Source: Methylocaldum sp. 14B (GTDB lineage: Bacteria > Pseudomonadota > Gammaproteobacteria > Methylococcales > Methylococcaceae). From it: DNA of 64,000 nucleotides. A program made the translations under genes and the position numbers. Under the pieces are notes generated by a model. The model did no database searches and had not been told where the DNA came from. It worked only from the letters and a program-made list of their open reading frames with translations. The stretch is taken from contig NZ_MSCV01000015.1 in NCBI RefSeq assembly GCF_002005105.1, positions 62,001-126,000 of the forward strand, given 5' to 3'. Below, piece by piece: positions 1 to 9,321 of this stretch (the first letter of the stretch is position 1; each line of letters begins with the position of its first letter).

Positions 1-861
1 GACCTGACTCCCAACGCCTACCGCATCAGCCTGCTCGGCGTCACCGTCGGGGAGGCCGAAGTGTTTCCGGATCGCCTGATGGCCATCAATCCGGGGCGGG
101 TTTACGGAACGCTGAAGGGCGTCGAGGGCAAGGACCCGGCTTTCGGACTGGAGGCCGTCTGGATAGAACCGGATCAGCGCGACCACGCCCAGACGCTCGG
201 TTATACCGTGGTCGATCCCGGTACCGTGGTGGTCACCCATCTCAGCCATTTGTTGCAGTCCCACGCCCACCAGCTGCTCGGACATCAGGAGACGCAGCAG
301 TTACTCGACCTGCTCGCCAAATCGATGCCGCGGCTGGTCGAGGATCTCACGCCGAAAACCCTGCCTCTCAGCGTCATCGTCAAGGTGCTGCAAAACCTTC
401 TTCAGGAGAACGTGCCGATTCGCGATATGCGGACCATCGCCGAAACTTTGGCGGAGTTCGGCGGCAGAAGCCAAGATCCCGGCGTTTTGACAGCGGTGGT
501 GCGTGCCGCCCTCGGACGGCTAATCGTCCAGAAAATCAGTGGCATGGAGAAGGAAATCCCGGTTCTGACCCTGGATCCGGACCTGGAACAGTTGTTGCAA
601 AAAATACTTCAAACGGCCGGACACGAGGGCGCCGGCATCGAACCGGGCTTGGCGGAGCAGCTCCACAAATCCTTGGATGAGAAGACGCAGAAGCTGGAAA
701 TGGAAGGACATCCCGCCATTCTGCTGGTGTCCTCGCCGGTGCGGCCCTGGTTGGCGCGCTTCGTGCGCCATTCCATCCCTGGGCTCAATGTTTTGGCTTA
801 CAACGAGATCCCGGAAGACCGGCAAGTCAGGGTGGTGGCCAGCATCGGCCAGCGCGGTTGA
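1..861 (+). CDS. flhA: Flagellar export apparatus protein FlhA, C-terminal part (5' end outside window)
   Basis: The reading frame is open from base 1, so only the last 286 residues are visible. They correspond to the cytoplasmic domain of FlhA, the ring-forming subunit of the flagellar type III export gate that docks chaperone-substrate complexes. Recognisable family segments are VWIEPDQRDHAQTLGYTVVD and the helical stretch around HQLLGHQETQQLLD and RDMRTIAETLAEF. The N-terminal membrane half lies upstream of the window. The gene is followed 82 bp later by flhF in the same direction, the order usual for polar-flagellum clusters of gammaproteobacteria. Confidence 0.95.
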   Translation, partial: DLTPNAYRISLLGVTVGEAEVFPDRLMAINPGRVYGTLKGVEGKDPAFGLEAVWIEPDQRDHAQTLGYTVVDPGTVVVTHLSHLLQSHAHQLLGHQETQQLLDLLAKSMPRLVEDLTPKTLPLSVIVKVLQNLLQENVPIRDMRTIAETLAEFGGRSQDPGVLTAVVRAALGRLIVQKISGMEKEIPVLTLDPDLEQLLQKILQTAGHEGAGIEPGLAEQLHKSLDEKTQKLEMEGHPAILLVSSPVRPWLARFVRHSIPGLNVLAYNEIPEDRQVRVVASIGQRG

Positions 862-943
862 GCCGCCGCGCACAGTCCCGCTGCGCTTGCCGGAGTCGTT
901 AGCAAAGTTTTGGGGACAGCTTCCGAAAGACTAGGACATAGGC

Positions 944-2443
944 ATGAAGATCAAACGATATTTCGCACCCGATATTCGTCAAGCGATCCGCATGGTCCGC
1001 GAAGAGCAGGGGCCGGACGCCGTGATTTTGTCCAACCGCAAAGTGGATGGCGGGGTGGAGATCGTCGCGGCTCGGGACTTCGACGAGCAGCTGTTATTGG
1101 ATCGTGCGAAATCGGAGTCGCGCGGCGAATCGGAGACGGGCGACGCCGAACCGGTCGCGAAAGCCGAAACGGATACCCGGCGGCGCGCCGAGGACGCCTT
1201 TCGCGAGGCTCTTGGAAAGAGCTCGGCCGCACTGGGAGCAGGTTCGGCAGCGACGAGCCTTCGCAAGCCGGCTCCTTCCGTATCGGGCAAAGATATTCGC
1301 ACAAATCGCCACCCCGGCAGGGAAGGGGCGAGTACTCCCTGCCGGAATGACAATCTTGGAGCTTGTGTAGATACCCATGCCATATCAGGGCGGAGCGAAC
1401 AGGGCGGTCCTGCGGTCGAACCCGCTGCCGGAAAGCCGGCTTCCCGGCCCGAGCGAGAATCTTCTGTCGAAGCCGTCGTTTCCCAGCCGGCTCCTGCCAA
1501 ACCGAGCGTCGATGCCGACGCGCTGAAGGAAATGCAACGGGAACTCAAACAGATGCGGCGCGTGATCGACGCCCATTTGAGTGAAACCGGATGGCAGGCC
1601 GCGGCGGGCCGAAATCCGACCCGACTGGATCTCTTGCGTCGTTTCGGCGCGCTCGGGTTCTCCAAGAAACTCAGTCTGGAACTGGCCGAGCGCTTGGGCG
1701 GCGTCGCCGACGCCGACGTCGCGTGGCAAGCGAGTCAACATGTCTTGGCACGGCAGATCCCGCTGGCCGAAGACAACCTGCTCGATTACGGCGGCGTCGT
1801 CGCCCTGGTCGGGCCTACGGGCGTCGGTAAGACGACGACGATTGCCAAGCTGGCGGCCCGGTTCAGACTCAAGCACGGACCGCGCCAAATCGCGCTGATC
1901 ACCACCGACAACTACCGCATCGGGGCTCATGAGCAGCTCGGGACTTACGGCCGCATCCTCGACGTACCGGTCCGGGCGGCTTCCAGTATCGAGGATCTGC
2001 GTCAGCTGCTGTCGAGTTTCTACGATAAGCGCCTGGTGCTCATCGACACCGCCGGCATAGGGCAGCGCGACCGGCGTCTGGCCGAGCAAGCCGCACTGTT
2101 CAGCCGCACCGACATGCCCGTCAAATCCTATCTGGTCATGTCCGCGGCCAGCCAGCTGCGCGTGATGCAAGAGGCGGTGGAGGCCTTCAAGGTCTTTTCC
2201 CCGGAAGCCTGCATTCTTACCAAACTGGACGAAACCGGCCAACTCGGCGCCGCAGTGTCCACGGTGGTGGAGAACCGCTTGCCGGTCTCCTTCGTGTGCG
2301 ACGGACAGCAGGTCCCGGAAGACCTGCACGTGGCGAGAACTCATCTATTATTAAACCGGTGTTTTGCCGAAAGGTCCGAAGCGGAGACTGTCGGCGCTCC
2401 GATGCCTACCTACGAAGACTGGATAGTCCATGCGAATGTTTGA
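944..2443 (+). CDS. flhF: Flagellar biosynthesis SRP-type GTPase FlhF
   Basis: SRP-family GTPase that sets the site of polar flagellum assembly at the inner membrane. The 499-residue protein has the expected plan: a basic N-terminal B domain (MKIKRYFAPDIRQAIRMVRE), a variable Ala/Glu/Pro-rich linker to about residue 190, then the NG domain. The P-loop GPTGVGKT is at 290-297, DTAG at 368-371 and the guanine-specificity motif TKLD at 426-429. The ATG is preceded by AGGAC at a suitable distance. The 3' end overlaps flhG by 14 bp, which suggests coupled translation. FlhF and FlhG normally act as a pair controlling flagellar position and number. Confidence 0.96.
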   Translation: MKIKRYFAPDIRQAIRMVREEQGPDAVILSNRKVDGGVEIVAARDFDEQLLLDRAKSESRGESETGDAEPVAKAETDTRRRAEDAFREALGKSSAALGAGSAATSLRKPAPSVSGKDIRTNRHPGREGASTPCRNDNLGACVDTHAISGRSEQGGPAVEPAAGKPASRPERESSVEAVVSQPAPAKPSVDADALKEMQRELKQMRRVIDAHLSETGWQAAAGRNPTRLDLLRRFGALGFSKKLSLELAERLGGVADADVAWQASQHVLARQIPLAEDNLLDYGGVVALVGPTGVGKTTTIAKLAARFRLKHGPRQIALITTDNYRIGAHEQLGTYGRILDVPVRAASSIEDLRQLLSSFYDKRLVLIDTAGIGQRDRRLAEQAALFSRTDMPVKSYLVMSAASQLRVMQEAVEAFKVFSPEACILTKLDETGQLGAAVSTVVENRLPVSFVCDGQQVPEDLHVARTHLLLNRCFAERSEAETVGAPMPTYEDWIVHANV

Positions 2444-3302
2444 TACTGATCAGGCCGACGGAATTCGACGTATGGCACAGCCCAGGCCGGTGCGTGTCTT
2501 GGCGGTGAGCAGCGGCAAGGGCGGGGTCGGCAAAACCAATGTCGCCGTCAATCTCGGGGTCAGCCTATCCGAGCTCGGTCGGCACGCGGTCCTGCTGGAT
2601 GCCGATTTGGGACTCGCAAACGTCGACGTGCTCCTGGGTTTGCAGCCTAAATTCAATCTGTCCCATGTATTGAGCGGCGAGCGCAGTTTGGACGAAATCC
2701 TCGTAGAAGGGCCGTCGGGGCTGAAGATCGTGCCGGCCTCGTCCGGTATTCAGCGCATGTCGGAGCTTACCACTGCGGAACAGGCCGCCGTGATTCGCGC
2801 CTTCGGGGAGATGAACCAGGACATCGACGTGCTGCTGGTCGACACGGCAGCGGGTATTTCGGGGGGCGTGGTCAACTTCGCGCGCGCATGCCAGGACATC
2901 ATTCTGGTGGTGTGCGACGAGCCCACGTCGCTTACCGACGCTTACGCCTTCATCAAATTGCTGAACCGGGACTACGGCGTTCATCGGTTCCAAATCCTGC
3001 CCAATATGGTCCAGGACTATCAACAGGGTCAGGCGTTGTTCGGCAAGCTGTGCCGGGTGACGGACCGCTATCTCGACGTGACGCTCGATCTATTGGGCGT
3101 GGTTCCTCGCGACGAGCAATTGAGAAAGGCGGTTCAAAAGCAAACCCCGGTGGTCGTCGCCTATCCGCACAGCAAAGCGGCGCGGGCGTTTCGCGCCTTG
3201 GCGCTGAAAATGGATGCCTTGCCGATTTCCGGCCAAGCCAGTGGGCGGCTGGAGTTTTTCGTAGAGCGAATGATTCAGTACCACAGCGCAGCAGCCTTAT
3301 GA
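2430..3302 (+). CDS. flhG: MinD-like ATPase FlhG/FleN, flagellar number regulator
   Basis: ParA/MinD-family ATPase that limits polar flagella to a fixed number by acting with FlhF and, in Pseudomonas, by restraining the master regulator FleQ. The deviant Walker A motif KGGVGKT is at residues 30-36, followed by LLDADLGLANVDVLLGL and a VDTAAGI Walker B region. At 290 residues it has normal length. The start lies inside the end of flhF and the stop overlaps the fliA start (ATGA). It is the first of two ParA-like ATPases in the cluster; the other (10212-11015) belongs to the chemotaxis half. Confidence 0.95.
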   Translation: MRMFDTDQADGIRRMAQPRPVRVLAVSSGKGGVGKTNVAVNLGVSLSELGRHAVLLDADLGLANVDVLLGLQPKFNLSHVLSGERSLDEILVEGPSGLKIVPASSGIQRMSELTTAEQAAVIRAFGEMNQDIDVLLVDTAAGISGGVVNFARACQDIILVVCDEPTSLTDAYAFIKLLNRDYGVHRFQILPNMVQDYQQGQALFGKLCRVTDRYLDVTLDLLGVVPRDEQLRKAVQKQTPVVVAYPHSKAARAFRALALKMDALPISGQASGRLEFFVERMIQYHSAAAL

Positions 3303-4078
3303 GCGGCATCGCCTTGTACGCATCGGTACAGGCGCCCGGATTGGACGCCATCGTGGGGCAACACGCGTCACTGGTCAAACGGATTGCCTACCATCTCATG
3401 AGCCGGCTGCCGTCCAGCGTGCAAGTGGAGGACTTGATCCAGGCCGGCATGGTGGGCTTGCTGGAAGCAGCCCGCCAGTACGATCACGCTCAGGGCGCAA
3501 GTTTCGAAACCTATGCCGGGATCCGGATCCGCGGCGCGATGCTGGATGAGCTGAGGCGCTACGATTGGACGCCGCGCTCGGTTCATCGCAAGGCGCGTGA
3601 TGTGGCTGAAGCAATGCGGAGCATCGAGGCCAGGACCGGGCGCGACGCCCGAGATGCGGAAGTCGCCGAGCATTTGGGACTGTCGCTCTCCGAATACCAT
3701 CAGGTTCTTCACGATAGTTTGAGCTGTCGCATGTTCAGTTTCGAAGAGTTGTTGGAGGCCGGCGATTCGGCTTTGGACGACTGTGCGGATTCGGCCGCGC
3801 CTCCGGTCGAGGTATTGACCCAGTCCGGATTTGCCGAGGCTTTGGCGAACGCGATCGCGGGATTGCCGGAGCGCGAGCGCTTGGTGATTTCGCTCTATTA
3901 CGAAGAGGAACTCAATTTGCGCGAAATCGGCGAAGTGCTGGGGGTCAGCGAGTCCCGAGTGTGTCAGTTGCAAAGCCAGGCCATGTTGCGCCTTAGGGCG
4001 AGAATGCAAGGCTGGCTGGATGCGGAGCAATCCGCCGGAGCCCGTTCGAAGGGAAGGCGAAAAGCCGCGCAAGTCTGA
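3299..4078 (+). CDS. fliA: Flagellar sigma factor FliA (sigma 28)
   Basis: Alternative sigma factor for late flagellar and chemotaxis genes. The frame is open far upstream (to 2888) inside flhG, but homology begins at the ATG at 3299, which overlaps the flhG stop as ATGA; this gives 259 residues, typical of FliA. Region 2 is recognisable (VEDLIQAGMVGLLEAARQYD, then FETYAGIRIRGAMLDELRR), as is region 4 with its helix-turn-helix (LPERERLVISLYYEEELN, LREIGEVLGVSESRVCQLQS). cheY follows after a 53-bp gap, so the chemotaxis genes may have their own promoter there, though I cannot identify one. Confidence 0.95.
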   Translation: MSGIALYASVQAPGLDAIVGQHASLVKRIAYHLMSRLPSSVQVEDLIQAGMVGLLEAARQYDHAQGASFETYAGIRIRGAMLDELRRYDWTPRSVHRKARDVAEAMRSIEARTGRDARDAEVAEHLGLSLSEYHQVLHDSLSCRMFSFEELLEAGDSALDDCADSAAPPVEVLTQSGFAEALANAIAGLPERERLVISLYYEEELNLREIGEVLGVSESRVCQLQSQAMLRLRARMQGWLDAEQSAGARSKGRRKAAQV

Positions 4079-4131
4079 GGCCCCGATGAATCGATAATAA
4101 AAAATGGTTAACCGGAACGAGGTGAGCGTCC

Positions 4132-4518
4132 TTGAACAAGAACATGAAAATCCTGGTTGTGGATGACTTTTCCACCATGCGAAGGATCATCAGAAACCTG
4201 CTGCGGGAGCTCGGGTTCAACAATATTTTCGAAGCCGACGACGGGCAGAGTGCTCTGCCCAAATTGCAGTCGGGGGGAATCGATTTTCTGATCACCGATT
4301 GGAATATGCCCGGAATGACGGGTATCGATTTGCTGCGCGCCGTACGCGCCGATCCGAACCTGGCTCAGTTGCCGGTGTTGATGGTGACCGCCGAGGCGAA
4401 GCGGGACCAGATCGTGGAGGCGGCGCAGGCCGGTGTAAACGGCTATGTAATCAAGCCGTTTACCGCGGCCACCCTGCAAGAGAAGATCGAAAAGATCTTC
4501 GAACGCCTGGAAGCCTGA
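4132..4518 (+). CDS. cheY: Chemotaxis response regulator CheY
   Basis: Single-domain receiver that binds the flagellar switch when phosphorylated by CheA. Visible features are the acidic pair in LVVDD, the phosphorylation site D56 in [10 protein letters not shown], the VTAEA threonine segment and the KPF lysine near the end. Two starts are possible: TTG at 4132 and ATG at 4144. The only good ribosome-binding sequence (ACGAGGTG) sits about 8 bases before the TTG but too far from the ATG, so the TTG start is preferred; this gives 128 residues, the family length. Confidence 0.95.
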   Translation: MNKNMKILVVDDFSTMRRIIRNLLRELGFNNIFEADDGQSALPKLQSGGIDFLITDWNMPGMTGIDLLRAVRADPNLAQLPVLMVTAEAKRDQIVEAAQAGVNGYVIKPFTAATLQEKIEKIFERLEA

Positions 4519-4539
4519 TCGAACCTTTGGGGGCGGCTA

Positions 4540-5277
4540 ATGACTGACAAGCAACCGTCCGCCGATGCGCGGATCGAACAGGCTCGCGCACTTCTGGCGG
4601 CATTGGAGCGCGGCGACGACGAGTCGGCCGACCGTATTCTCGATGATATCGGCCGGGTCCGGGAAACCCTGATGTTTCAGGAAGTCGGCAAGTTGACCCG
4701 CCAGCTCCACGACACGCTGGCGAATTTTTCCCTGGACGAAAGAATCGCGGATCTCACGGAGAACGAAATTCCCGACGCCAAAGAGCGCCTCAATTACGTC
4801 ATCACCATGACCGAGCAGGCGGCGAACACCACCTTGAATGCAGTCGAATCCATCTTGCCGTTCGCCGAAAGTCTTCGCGAGCAGTCGAACGAACTCAGCG
4901 CCCAGTGGCAACGCTTTCGCCAGCGGGAAATGCCTTATGAGGAATTCAAGTCCCTGACTCAAGACCTGGCGCAGTATTTCGACGTTTCCGCAGGGCATTT
5001 GCAGACCATTCAGCATAGTCTCACCGAGGTGCTCATGGCGCAGGGGTTTCAGGATCTCACCGGCCAGATCATTCGGCGCGTGATCAAGCTCGTTCAGGAT
5101 CTCGAGCACAGTCTGGTCGAATTGATCCGGATTTCGGGACGGCGCTTCAAGCCCTCCGGCGATAGCGTGCCGGAAACCAAATCGGAACCACTCGGCCCGG
5201 CTGTTCCGGGGGTGGACAAGAATACCGTGCAGAATCAAGACGACGTGGACAGTTTGCTGTCGAGTTTGGGTTTCTGA
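4540..5277 (+). CDS. cheZ: CheY-P phosphatase CheZ
   Basis: Protein phosphatase that dephosphorylates CheY-P. The 245 residues form long helices; the QGFQDLTGQII segment at 168-178 is the conserved region carrying the family's catalytic glutamine. The last residues, QDDVDSLLSSLGF, match the CheY-docking peptide of CheZ proteins and are separated from the helical core by a Pro/Glu/Lys-rich linker, as is usual. The gene starts 21 bp after cheY and ends 12 bp before cheA. Confidence 0.95.
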   Translation: MTDKQPSADARIEQARALLAALERGDDESADRILDDIGRVRETLMFQEVGKLTRQLHDTLANFSLDERIADLTENEIPDAKERLNYVITMTEQAANTTLNAVESILPFAESLREQSNELSAQWQRFRQREMPYEEFKSLTQDLAQYFDVSAGHLQTIQHSLTEVLMAQGFQDLTGQIIRRVIKLVQDLEHSLVELIRISGRRFKPSGDSVPETKSEPLGPAVPGVDKNTVQNQDDVDSLLSSLGF

Positions 5278-5289
5278 AGGTAAGGCGCA

Positions 5290-7506
5290 ATGGCGATCGA
5301 TCTCGATGACGAAATCGTTCAGGATTTCTTGGTAGAAGCCGGGGAAATACTGGAAAAGCTCAATGCTCAACTGGTCGAGCTTGAGCAGTCGCCGGACGAT
5401 TACGATTTATTGAACGCCATTTTTCGCGGTTTTCACACCGTGAAGGGTGGAGCGGGGTTTCTCAATCTTGTCGCCTTGGTCGACGTTTGCCACAACGCCG
5501 AAGACGTATTCAACGTGCTTCGACAAGGCGAGCGGCGCGCCGACCCGGCCTTGATGGACGTCATTCTGGAAGTATTGGACGTCGTCAACGCCATGTTTCG
5601 GGACATCCGCTCCGGACACGATCCCGAACCGGCCGACCCGTCGCTGATCGATCGGCTGAAAGTTCTCGCCCAGCCGGGAAGCGATTCTACTCTTGTCCCG
5701 CCGGCTCCGGCGTCGGTGGAGCCCGAATCCGTTTCGGCGGCCGAACCCGAGAGGCTTCCGTCCGCGATGAATGTTGTGGAACAGGCGCTCGCGGCGATGC
5801 TGGAACCCGGCCAAGACGACGATCCGGCCGAGGCGGAATTCGAACCGTTGCCGGATGCGGCGGAGGAGCCGAGCCGACCCTCGCCCGTTTCGGTGGTTGA
5901 CTCGAATGGCACGAGTTCGGATGAAATTACCGAAGAAGAATTCGAGCGTCTGCTGGACGAACTTCATGGCAGGGGCAAGCATGGCGGTGTGCCCGATGCG
6001 GCGCCGCTAAACGCTCCGAATGCCAAATCGCATGATGACATCACCGAGGAAGAATTCGAGCGCTTGCTGGATGAACTCCATGGCAAGGGCAAGCACACCG
6101 GCATGCCGAGCGCCGTGGTTCCCGAGGCGCCGAGACCTGTAGCCGAGAGCGATCGCATCACTGAGGAAGAATTCGATCGCCTGCTGGACGAGCTTCATGG
6201 CAAGGGCAAGCATGGCGGTGTACCGAATCAGGAGAGCGCGCGTCCAGCGGCTCTGTCTTCGGCACCTACGGAAGCGCGCAGCGCGACAAGGGAACCGGCC
6301 AAGACCGTCAAACCACAGGCGGCCGCGGCAGTTGAAACCACGGTCCGCGTCGATACCCAGCGTCTCGACGAGATCATGAACATGGTCGGCGAGCTGGTCT
6401 TGGTTCGCAACCGCTTTCAAACCCTCAAGATCGCGCTCAATGACGAGGAGATTGCCAAAGCGGTCGCCAACCTGGACGTGGTGACCTCGGATCTCCAGCT
6501 GTCCGTCATGAAGACGCGCATGCAGCCCATCAAGAAGGTATTCGGCCGCTTTCCCCGCGTGGTGCGGGATTTGGCCAGAAGCCTCAACAAGGAGGTGCAG
6601 CTCGAGTTGCGCGGCGAAGAAACCGATCTCGACAAAAATCTTGTCGAGGCCTTGGCAGATCCATTGGTGCATTTGGTTCGCAACGCGGTCGATCACGGCA
6701 TCGAGACCCCCGAGGAGCGGATCGCAGCGGGTAAGCCGCGCGAGGGCTCGGTCGTTCTGACCGCGTCTCAGGAGGGCAATCATATCGAATTGACCATTGA
6801 GGACGACGGCAAAGGCATGGATCCGGACGTGCTCCGGCGCAAGGCCGTGGAAAAGGGACTGATGGACCAGGAGAGCGCCGCTCGCCTGGACGACAAGGAT
6901 TGTTACAACTTGATTTTCATGCCCGGCTTTTCCACCAAGTCCGAGATTTCCGATATCTCCGGACGAGGTGTCGGCATGGATGTGGTAAAGACCCGAATAG
7001 CCCAGATGAACGGCTCGGTAGCCATCGATTCGAGCAAGGGGAAGGGCAGCCGCATCACCATCAAATTGCCGCTGACTTTGGCCATCATGCCGACTTTGAT
7101 GGTCAAGCTGAACAATCAACCCTTCGCTCTTCCGTTGGCGAACGTCGTCGAAATCCTGGACCTCGACCTCACGAAGTCCAATACGGTCGATGGGCAGTTG
7201 GTGGTGCTGGTCCGGCAGCGCGCATTGCCATTGTTTTATCTCAAGGAATGGCTGGTTCCGGGCTACCGGTACGACAGAAATCAGGGCGGGAAGTCCGGCC
7301 ATGTGGTGGTGGTGAATGTCGGGGGACGGCATGTCGGCTTCGTGGTCGACCATTTGGTCGGACAGGAAGAAGTCGTCATCAAGCCTTTGGGTGCGAAACT
7401 CCAGGGAGTATGCGGAATGGCCGGTGCGACGATTACCGGCGACGGAAAAATCGCCCTCATTCTGGATGTACCCGGTTTGATGAAACGGTACGCCTCCTTG
7501 CATTAA
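5290..7506 (+). CDS. cheA: Chemotaxis histidine kinase CheA
   Basis: Sensor kinase coupled to chemoreceptors through CheW; it passes phosphate from its own histidine to CheY and CheB. The 738 residues contain an N-terminal Hpt domain (phosphoryl histidine H49 in GFHTVKGGAGF), an acidic low-complexity linker to about residue 345 that includes three near-identical 25-residue repeats (211-235, 249-273, 288-312), then dimerisation, ATPase (HLVRNAVDHGIE, DDGKGMD, SGRGVGMDVV) and CheW-like regulatory domains. No obvious globular P2 domain lies between Hpt and dimerisation; the repeats occupy that position. cheB follows 24 bp later. Confidence 0.96.
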   Translation: MAIDLDDEIVQDFLVEAGEILEKLNAQLVELEQSPDDYDLLNAIFRGFHTVKGGAGFLNLVALVDVCHNAEDVFNVLRQGERRADPALMDVILEVLDVVNAMFRDIRSGHDPEPADPSLIDRLKVLAQPGSDSTLVPPAPASVEPESVSAAEPERLPSAMNVVEQALAAMLEPGQDDDPAEAEFEPLPDAAEEPSRPSPVSVVDSNGTSSDEITEEEFERLLDELHGRGKHGGVPDAAPLNAPNAKSHDDITEEEFERLLDELHGKGKHTGMPSAVVPEAPRPVAESDRITEEEFDRLLDELHGKGKHGGVPNQESARPAALSSAPTEARSATREPAKTVKPQAAAAVETTVRVDTQRLDEIMNMVGELVLVRNRFQTLKIALNDEEIAKAVANLDVVTSDLQLSVMKTRMQPIKKVFGRFPRVVRDLARSLNKEVQLELRGEETDLDKNLVEALADPLVHLVRNAVDHGIETPEERIAAGKPREGSVVLTASQEGNHIELTIEDDGKGMDPDVLRRKAVEKGLMDQESAARLDDKDCYNLIFMPGFSTKSEISDISGRGVGMDVVKTRIAQMNGSVAIDSSKGKGSRITIKLPLTLAIMPTLMVKLNNQPFALPLANVVEILDLDLTKSNTVDGQLVVLVRQRALPLFYLKEWLVPGYRYDRNQGGKSGHVVVVNVGGRHVGFVVDHLVGQEEVVIKPLGAKLQGVCGMAGATITGDGKIALILDVPGLMKRYASLH
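5920..6225 (+). repeat. Three tandem 25-codon repeats inside cheA
   Basis: Three copies of a unit reading D-x-ITEEEF-E/D-RLLDELHG-K/R-GKH start at 5920, 6034 and 6151, with 13-14 variable codons between them (periods 114 and 117 bp). The core protein sequence is almost invariant while the spacers are Pro/Ala/Glu-rich and diverged, suggesting selection on the core. The units lie where CheA proteins normally carry the response-regulator-binding P2 domain. Confidence 0.93.
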
Positions 7507-7530
7507 GCCTAGGACAACTAAGAGGTTTTC

Positions 7531-8568
7531 ATGACGATCAGGGTTTTGGTGGTGGATGACTCGGGCTTCATACGCCGCAGACTGACCGAAATCCTCAACG
7601 CCGATGGCGACATGGAGGTCGTAGGAAGCGCCGCCGACGGCGCCGAGGCCGTGCAAAAGGCGGCATCCTTGAATCCGGACGTCATCACCATGGACGTGGA
7701 TATGCCCGTAATGGATGGTATTACCGCGGTGCGCGAGATCATGAAAGATCGGCCCACGCCGATTCTGATGTTTTCCGCGTCCACCAAAGCGGGCGCCAAG
7801 GCTACCTTGGATGCTCTCGAGGCCGGCGCAATGGACTTCATGCCCAAACAATTGCAGGAAATCAGCGGAGACCAGGACTTGGCCAAGCGCATTTTGCGGC
7901 GGCGCGTTCGCGATTTGGCCGAGCATGCGGGGAGGCTGAGGCGGCTCCGTCGGCCATCGAGGCCTGTCGTTGCCCGGCCTCCGGCCGCCAAAGCGCAACT
8001 TCGGGATTTCCGTTTGCTGGTCATCGCCGCTTCTACCGGCGGCCCGGTGGCTATCCAGAAAGTTCTGACGCAAATTCCGGAGACCGCGTCGGTCCCCATT
8101 CTTTTGGTCCAGCACATGCCGGGAAATTTCACCGGCAGCTTTGCCGAACGCCTGGATCAGCTTTGCCGAATTCGGGTCAAGGAGGCCCAGAACGGCGACG
8201 AACTGCGACCCGGTGTCGCTCTTCTGGCGCCCGGCGGCTTTCAGTTGGAGCTGAGCGAGCACGGGGCGCGGAAAACCGTCGTCGTTCGGGAGAGCGGAAG
8301 CGGGGAACATTTTCGTCCCAGTGCCGATGTCACGTTTAGCTCCATAGCCAAGAACATGCCCGGCAAGGTTCTCGCCATCGTGCTGACCGGCATGGGATCG
8401 GACGGAAAGCTCGGAGCGGAAAAATTGAAAGCCAAGGGCGCGGCCATCTGGGCCCAGAACGAGCAGAGTTGCGTCGTTTACGGCATGCCGAAAGCGATCG
8501 TCGAAGCTAACCTGGCCGATTGCATCTACGATCTCGATGAAATGGCCGGCGAATTGAAGAATCTTTAG
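7531..8568 (+). CDS. cheB: Chemoreceptor glutamate methylesterase CheB
   Basis: Two-domain adaptation enzyme that removes methyl groups from chemoreceptors. The N-terminal receiver has the LVVDD acidic pair and phosphorylation site D55 (VITMDVDMP). The C-terminal esterase has the serine-histidine-aspartate triad: S168 in AASTGGP, H195 in LVQHMPGN and D291 in GMGSDG. Its 345 residues are typical. The partner methyltransferase CheR is not in this window. A motA-type gene starts 2 bp after the stop. Confidence 0.95.
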   Translation: MTIRVLVVDDSGFIRRRLTEILNADGDMEVVGSAADGAEAVQKAASLNPDVITMDVDMPVMDGITAVREIMKDRPTPILMFSASTKAGAKATLDALEAGAMDFMPKQLQEISGDQDLAKRILRRRVRDLAEHAGRLRRLRRPSRPVVARPPAAKAQLRDFRLLVIAASTGGPVAIQKVLTQIPETASVPILLVQHMPGNFTGSFAERLDQLCRIRVKEAQNGDELRPGVALLAPGGFQLELSEHGARKTVVVRESGSGEHFRPSADVTFSSIAKNMPGKVLAIVLTGMGSDGKLGAEKLKAKGAAIWAQNEQSCVVYGMPKAIVEANLADCIYDLDEMAGELKNL

Positions 8569-8570
8569 GC

Positions 8571-9314
8571 ATGGACCCTTTAAGCATTATCGGAGTCACT
8601 CTCGGGCTCGCCGCCGTTCTAGGCGGCAATTGGCTCGAGGGTGGGCATATCCAGTCACTGCTGAACGGCCCGGCGATAGTGATCGTGTTCGGCGGTACGC
8701 TGGGTGCGACCATGCTGCAAACGCCGCCGGCAGCGTTTTTCTATGCCGTCAAAATGCTCAAATGGGTCTTCATGACGCCGCCGATAGATCATAAGGAACA
8801 AATCAAGAAAATCGTCAGCTGGAGTGCCTTGGCGCGGCGGGAAGGTCTGCTCGGCTTAGAGACCTTCATCAGCGCCGAGAAAGAACCGCTGGCGAAGAAA
8901 GGGCTTCAGTTGCTGGTCGACGGCAACGAGCCCGAGGCCATAAGGGACAGCTTGGAGGTGGAAATATACGCTCGCCAGCAGCGGGATTTGGGCGCGGCCA
9001 AGGTATACGAGGCGATGGGCGGCTACGCGCCGACCGTGGGAATCATCGGCGCGGTCATGGGGTTGATTCACGTGATGCAGAATTTGTCCGACCCCAGCAA
9101 GCTGGGGAGCGGCATCGCGACGGCATTCGTGGCGACGATTTACGGCGTCGGTCTCGCCAATTTGATCGTTCTTCCCATCGCCAACAAACTGAAATCCCGA
9201 GCACAGGCCAATAACCAGGCGCGGGAACTGATTCTGGAAGGAATCATTTCGATCGCGGAAGGCGAGAACCCGCGGAATATCGAAATGAAGCTGACCGGTT
9301 TCCTAGACGGATGA
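8571..9314 (+). CDS. motC: Flagellar stator subunit of MotA/MotC type
   Basis: Membrane stator subunit that, with its MotB/MotD partner, conducts ions and drives flagellar rotation. The 247 residues include four hydrophobic segments (near residues 5-25, 30-50, 150-170 and 183-205) and a long cytoplasmic loop with the conserved charged residues that contact FliG. The position directly after cheB and before a MotB-like gene matches the second stator set called MotCD in Pseudomonas. The symbol follows that synteny; motA would also be acceptable. Confidence 0.9.
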   Translation: MDPLSIIGVTLGLAAVLGGNWLEGGHIQSLLNGPAIVIVFGGTLGATMLQTPPAAFFYAVKMLKWVFMTPPIDHKEQIKKIVSWSALARREGLLGLETFISAEKEPLAKKGLQLLVDGNEPEAIRDSLEVEIYARQQRDLGAAKVYEAMGGYAPTVGIIGAVMGLIHVMQNLSDPSKLGSGIATAFVATIYGVGLANLIVLPIANKLKSRAQANNQARELILEGIISIAEGENPRNIEMKLTGFLDG

Positions 9315-9321
9315 CTAACGT

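Noticed and set aside
6007-8310. Long minus-strand frame (767 codons) opposite cheA and cheB
   Set aside because: It mirrors well-supported coding sequence with all domain motifs on the plus strand; long antisense frames are common in GC-rich genes and this one has no recognisable domain.
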